Below, one piece after another: positions 60,391 to 64,000 of a stretch of 64,000 nucleotides of DNA. This stretch comes from Allorhodopirellula heiligendammensis (lineage in GTDB: Bacteria > Planctomycetota > Planctomycetia > Pirellulales > Pirellulaceae). Numbering within the stretch: position 1 is the stretch's first letter; every line of letters begins with the position of its first letter. Made by a program: the position numbers and the translations under genes. Location of the stretch: the NCBI RefSeq assembly GCF_007860105.1, contig NZ_SJPU01000002.1:1539739-1603738 (forward strand). Reading direction: 5' to 3'. The notes under the pieces were generated by a model. The model was not told the origin of the DNA. It saw only the letters and a program-made list of their open reading frames with translations, and did not search any database.

Positions 60391-60517
60391 GAGTAGCCGA
60401 GTAGCCGAGTAGCCGTGTCTCTCCGAGACACGAGTCCCCATTTTCTCAACACATCAGTATCAGACTAGACGTCTCCGAAGAAATCGCTTGCGAGCCTCGG
60501 AGAGGCTCGGCTACTCA
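60391..60517 (+). repeat. Palindromic repeat element, copy 2 (with inverted outer blocks)
   Basis: Three direct copies of gagtagcc (60391-60414) are followed by the palindrome CGTGTCTCTCCGAGACACG (60414-60432), identical to that at 42890-42908. About 60 bases later come GAGCCTC-GGA-GAGGCTC (60492-60508) and ggctactc, the reverse complement of gagtagcc. The element thus has inverted outer blocks and could fold as one structure. It lies between lysA and the phosphatase gene. Confidence 0.85.
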
Positions 60518-60552
60518 GTTGTGAAGATCCGAGCCATCGCGGGGACAACGCG

Positions 60553-61803
60553 TTACGGTGCGGCTACCGTCGCACGAATGGGACGCGAGAACTCGTCTCG
60601 TACCTCGCCGCCCAGCAGGACACATTTGCCATCGAGTTTTTCTTTTTCGAAGGTGAGCACGAAGATGTGATTTCCCTTGTCGGCCATGCCAGGCGACTCC
60701 AGGAACCAGCGATCGGTTTTGGGAGTTCGCTGAGGAACTCCCAGGCCACCTTCGCCAATGTACACGACGCCACTTTCATCAATTTTACCACCACGAATCG
60801 GCACGGTGCGTTTGATGTTGTGTCCGTCGGCTTCGCATGCCAGGTCGATGTTGTATTCCTCGAACAGAGGAACCCAACTTTTCAGTCCAGCTCCCGGTCC
60901 CTTGACGGCGGGATAGACGGGGCGATGGTACTGGACGAGGAGCCAGCGATTGTTCGGCCGTGACCTTTCGAGCTCTTGGGCAAGCCAATTCGCTTGGTCC
61001 CCCGCCGTGCTGATTTCAGAATTCAGCGTGACGAAGCGAACTTCGGGGCCGATGTTGATGCCGTAGTAATTGAGATCACTTTCGGGAAACCCAAAGACTT
61101 CATTAAATGGCTTGCCGTGGTCGTGATTTCCACGGGCAGGAATGATCGGCAACAGGCGACCGTCGGGAGCGGTGGTAAGCTCGTGATCCGACAGCCATGC
61201 CGACCACAGGTCCATCTTCTTGCCATCGACGATATAGTCGCCTCCGTGGGCGAATGCCAGAATATCATCGGCGGGGTCGTCGTTTTCGTATGACTCCGCG
61301 AACATCTTAGCAATCATCGCGTTCACCTCGCGCCGCGTCTCGCGATCCGATCTTGAATCCCCGCCATGGAGAATGCTGAACTCGCGATCAAGCACAGGGG
61401 CGGTCACAAAATAGAAGGCGGCTGATTCGTTCTTGTCGCTGATTAACTTGATTTCATACGCCGTGGCTGGTTCCAGATCCGTCAACTGAACCTGGTGGTA
61501 AAAAAGCTCGGTTTTGCCACCGGTGTATTGTCCAGTCCGGGCAAGCTGTTCTGCCGGTTCTTGATCATCACCTTTGACGTGATACTGAACCGAATGATAC
61601 TGCCCCTGTTTGGCGGTGCTCCACAAGATGGTTGCCTTCGTGGATGGATCGTCCATCCAAACGACGCGCCACTGGGCAGGCTTCGTACCCTCGAGCGGGG
61701 CGTCCGCTGGAGCGACTGAAGCGAATGAACAGAACAGCAGTGCCGCGAGCGGGATAGTACGCATCATGGTGGCCGGAGCAGTGATAGTTGGAAGCAGGGT
61801 CAT
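60553..61803 (-). CDS. Exported metallophosphoesterase (purple acid phosphatase-like)
   Basis: 416 residues from the ATG at 61803 (others at 61767 and 61764), all giving an export signal (MMRTIPLAALLFCSFASVAP). An N-terminal fibronectin III-like domain (KATILWSTAKQGQYHSVQYH to YEIKLISD) precedes the calcineurin-like phosphoesterase domain with motifs HGGDSRSD, FAHGGDYIVD, PARGNHDHG, LLVQYHRPVYP and CEADGHNIKRT. This domain pair and the motif order match purple acid phosphatases, which use a dinuclear metal centre in the periplasm. The classical Tyr ligand is not certain, so the activity may be that of another phosphoesterase. Confidence 0.85.
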   Translation of the reverse strand: MTLLPTITAPATMMRTIPLAALLFCSFASVAPADAPLEGTKPAQWRVVWMDDPSTKATILWSTAKQGQYHSVQYHVKGDDQEPAEQLARTGQYTGGKTELFYHQVQLTDLEPATAYEIKLISDKNESAAFYFVTAPVLDREFSILHGGDSRSDRETRREVNAMIAKMFAESYENDDPADDILAFAHGGDYIVDGKKMDLWSAWLSDHELTTAPDGRLLPIIPARGNHDHGKPFNEVFGFPESDLNYYGINIGPEVRFVTLNSEISTAGDQANWLAQELERSRPNNRWLLVQYHRPVYPAVKGPGAGLKSWVPLFEEYNIDLACEADGHNIKRTVPIRGGKIDESGVVYIGEGGLGVPQRTPKTDRWFLESPGMADKGNHIFVLTFEKEKLDGKCVLLGGEVRDEFSRPIRATVAAP

Positions 61804-62006
61804 TGTGATTGATTTTCTGGGGTGTCGCGATGTTTTTGGTTGTTTGACAACTGTCGATAAAATGGCCCGTTTTTGGCGTAAGGGGCCAGTTGATTTACGA
61901 TCCCCAGCGAGCCAGTCCACCTCGCCTCTCGCTAGCGCATCGGGTTAGTAAATGCGCATGTGAACAGCGAGAGCGACGAACTGACTAGCTACGGTTGTCA
62001 TGACAG

Positions 62007-62972
62007 CTATCGACGAATGGCTATTTGGATCTTGTTTCGTGTTTCATCGAGTGTGTGTGTTTCGGATTCCGAGGTTTCTCTTGGCAATTGTAAGCGTGAC
62101 GCTCGGGATATCGTCCAGTACCCAAAAATCGCTAGAGGTACGCCACCGTTGGCCGCCCGAAGCAACGTTTCGGGCCAAGCGCCGAAGCCGTAGGCAGTCA
62201 TTCTACTCACAGCTGCGATGATCCCCCACACCGCCATGTAAAGTGCCACCGAGCGCCAGCGAGTGGGGATCAATAGCAACGCGACAACAAGGTCAATCAC
62301 ACCGACGACCACAAGGATTGTCTCGGCCGTCGTCTGACTCATGCTCATATGAGTCCACTGAAGATCTGAAAGCAGTATTAAATCAGTGAACGGACCATAC
62401 CGTTCGACCGCTTTGTAGCCATGGGCCGCAAACGTCGCCGACGCCGCGATCATCAATAGCAGAACCGCCAACGGTGTTCCTCCGGAGCGTCCGCCTTTGA
62501 CCAATGGGGAAGCGGCCGGGCGACCAGATAAAATAATCAGTGTCACGGGTGCGATGTAGCGAACGGCGTCCTCCGCCAATGTGAGTTCTGCCCACAGGGT
62601 TGCTCGCATCATGTGGGCGACTGCCATCACCAACAACCAACAGGCAATCCATCCTGCCGCGATGCGGTCAAGCCATGTCAATGCGGTCGGCAGCCCTGTG
62701 TCACCGAACCTGCGGTGCTTGAGCCAACCGATCAGACATAGCAGACCACCAGCGACAAGCGTCAACCACGTTCCTGCGTTGTCCATCGTTTGAGCGAGTG
62801 GCTCGGGCCAACCCCAGTCGAACAGGAGCCACTCAAAAACATGGCTCTCCCATTCGTTTTTTGAAAACAGGTATCGCCCGCTGAGCCCAATGCTCTGGAT
62901 GGCGATCACGATTCTCAGGCAACCATCGAGCCACGCTGAGGACAATAATTGACGGTTTCCTTTCAGTGTCAT
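62007..62972 (-). CDS. Integral membrane protein of unknown function
   Basis: 321 residues with about 8 hydrophobic helices (for example TLVAGGLLCLIGWL, IAAGWIACWLLVMAVAHMM, PLAVLLLMIAASATFAAHGY, ILVVVGVIDLVVALLLIP). A conserved-looking AHGYKAVERYGPF segment and SQTTAETILVVVG resemble DoxX-like quinone-interacting proteins, but no family can be named safely. Its ATG overlaps the stop of the DUF1501 gene (ATGA), so the two are coupled. Confidence 0.7.
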   Translation of the reverse strand: MTLKGNRQLLSSAWLDGCLRIVIAIQSIGLSGRYLFSKNEWESHVFEWLLFDWGWPEPLAQTMDNAGTWLTLVAGGLLCLIGWLKHRRFGDTGLPTALTWLDRIAAGWIACWLLVMAVAHMMRATLWAELTLAEDAVRYIAPVTLIILSGRPAASPLVKGGRSGGTPLAVLLLMIAASATFAAHGYKAVERYGPFTDLILLSDLQWTHMSMSQTTAETILVVVGVIDLVVALLLIPTRWRSVALYMAVWGIIAAVSRMTAYGFGAWPETLLRAANGGVPLAIFGYWTISRASRLQLPRETSESETHTLDETRNKIQIAIRR

Positions 62973-64000
62973 CCGGTGACCAATTCGTTCATGACTCGTG
63001 CCTCTTCGACGCCTGTCAAGCGAAAGTCGAGGCCCTGGGAGGGGTACGTGAATCGCTCGTGATCGATGCCCATCTGATGCATCACCGTGGCGTGCATGTC
63101 ACGAACATGGACGGGATTTTCGGCGACATTATAGCTGAATTCATCAGTGCTGCCGAAGGTCGTCCCCGCCCGCACGCCACCACCTGCCATCCACATTGTG
63201 AAGCAACGTGGATGGTGATCTCGCCCACCCTCGGGGCTGTCCCACTGCCCTTGCCCAGCGACACTGCGACCGAACTCGCCACCCCAGATGACCAACGTGT
63301 CCTCGAGAAGGCCCCGTTGCTTCAAGTCGGTCACCAATGCGGCACTGGCTTGATCGGTATCACGGCATCTCGCCGTGCACCAACTCTTCAGACGACTATG
63401 ATGATCCCAGTCAGGGTGGAACAACTGGATGAACCGCACACCTCGCTCGGCCAACCGTCGCGCCAAGACGCAGTTCGCTGCGTAACTACCACCGCGGCGT
63501 GAGTCGGGGCCATAGAGCTTGAACGTCGACTCGGGTTCGTCACTTACATCGGTGAGTTCCGGGACACTGGTTTGCATCCGAAACGCCATCTCGTACTGCT
63601 TGATTCGTGTCTCCACTTCCGGATCGTTTACCTCGGCGTGTCGAATCTCATTCATCTCCCGCAGACCATCGAGCATCGAGCGACGTAGGTCACGCGGCAT
63701 TCCAGGGGGATCGTTCAGATACAGCACCGGTTCGGCAGCACTTCGCAGCTTTACGCCCTGGTAAACCGAGGGCAGAAAGCCACTGCCCCAGTAATGGTCG
63801 TACAACGGCTGGTCACTGCCCCGGCTCATCTTTGAGAGTAGCACGATGTAGTCAGGCAGATCCTTGTTCTCGCTGCCCAGTCCATAGCTGAACCAACTCC
63901 CCATGCTGGGCCGCCCCGCCAAATGATGGCCCGTCAAGAACTTGGTCATGGCGGGAGCATGGTTGATCTGATCGGTCACCATCGATTTAACGAAACAGAG
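62969..64000 (-). CDS. DUF1501 domain-containing protein (5' end beyond the window)
   Basis: 343 codons are visible and the frame is open to the window edge. The sequence MTKFLTGHHLAGRPSMGSWFSYGLGSENKDLP, split here as FLTGHHLAGRPSMGSW and SYGLGSENKDLP, and GGEFGRSVAGQGQWDSPEGG, DHHPRCFTMWMAGGGVRAG, DMHATVMHQMGIDHERFTY and FRLTGVEEARVMNELV are hallmark DUF1501 motifs. The family belongs to the alkaline-phosphatase/sulfatase superfamily and usually pairs with DUF1549/DUF1553 cytochrome-like proteins upstream, expected just right of this window. The ATGA overlap with the following membrane-protein gene fixes the stop. Role in planctomycetes unproven. Confidence 0.93.
   Translation of the reverse strand, partial: LCFVKSMVTDQINHAPAMTKFLTGHHLAGRPSMGSWFSYGLGSENKDLPDYIVLLSKMSRGSDQPLYDHYWGSGFLPSVYQGVKLRSAAEPVLYLNDPPGMPRDLRRSMLDGLREMNEIRHAEVNDPEVETRIKQYEMAFRMQTSVPELTDVSDEPESTFKLYGPDSRRGGSYAANCVLARRLAERGVRFIQLFHPDWDHHSRLKSWCTARCRDTDQASAALVTDLKQRGLLEDTLVIWGGEFGRSVAGQGQWDSPEGGRDHHPRCFTMWMAGGGVRAGTTFGSTDEFSYNVAENPVHVRDMHATVMHQMGIDHERFTYPSQGLDFRLTGVEEARVMNELVTG

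Overview
The window looks like chromosomal DNA of a planctomycete of the Rhodopirellula/Pirellulaceae type. The base composition is moderately GC-rich. Several families are close to diagnostic for the phylum: a DUF1592/DUF1588 cytochrome-like protein paired with a DUF1552 protein, a DUF1501 protein, a DUF1559 pseudopilin-like protein with a tiny companion lipoprotein, very many secreted sulfatases, and small membrane proteins beginning with NPF/NPYAPP-like motifs. No tRNA, rRNA, CRISPR array or prophage was recognised. All names come from reading motifs by eye; no database search was run.

Layout. 1-1324: tail of one gene and an MFS transporter. 1340-7288: a P-loop ATPase, a secreted prenyltransferase-repeat/HEAT protein, and a surface-glycan module made of a Wzt-like ABC ATPase translationally coupled to a methyltransferase with a kinase-like N-terminus, plus a divergent methyltransferase. 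7523-26842: a long rightward region with a DUF1592+DUF1552 pair, six single-domain sulfatases, a sialidase-like protein, a small lipoprotein and DUF1559 protein, and an FG-GAP/sialidase fusion. 26970-30946: a GntR/FadR-type regulator facing a very large protein in which two sulfatase domains are joined through a von Hippel-Lindau (VHL) beta-like domain. 31218-36998: a leftward, tightly spaced secreted set of a di-haem cytochrome, an astacin-like metalloprotease fused to a trypsin-like protease, and a second trypsin-like protease. 37639-41383: an ABC ATPase, a large membrane protein and a MazG-like protein.

41760-46554 holds a sulfotransferase, a Fur-box-controlled hemP with an unknown companion, two small membrane proteins and an Nramp-like transporter that lacks the usual DPGN motif. 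46597-57632 is mostly housekeeping: exonuclease III, a Gly-rich secreted protein, trpB, a methyltransferase, a class V aminotransferase, coaD, an IleS2-type isoleucyl-tRNA synthetase and purN. 57641-58560 is an IS200/REP-type Y1 transposase embedded in palindromic REP arrays. 58564-64000 holds a 2Fe-2S ferredoxin, lysA, a palindromic repeat element, a purple-acid-phosphatase-like enzyme, a membrane protein and the 3' part of a DUF1501 gene.

How it fits together: the central 20 kb reads as a locus for degrading sulfated, possibly sialylated or other acidic, polysaccharides. Secreted sulfatases act with sialidase-fold enzymes, and the GntR regulator may respond to a breakdown product. The most unusual items are the sulfatase-VHL-sulfatase protein, the astacin-trypsin fusion in its operon-like set, the coupled exporter/chain-modifier pair, matching GTCTATA/TATAGAC palindromes upstream of two neighbouring genes, and several palindromic repeat families.
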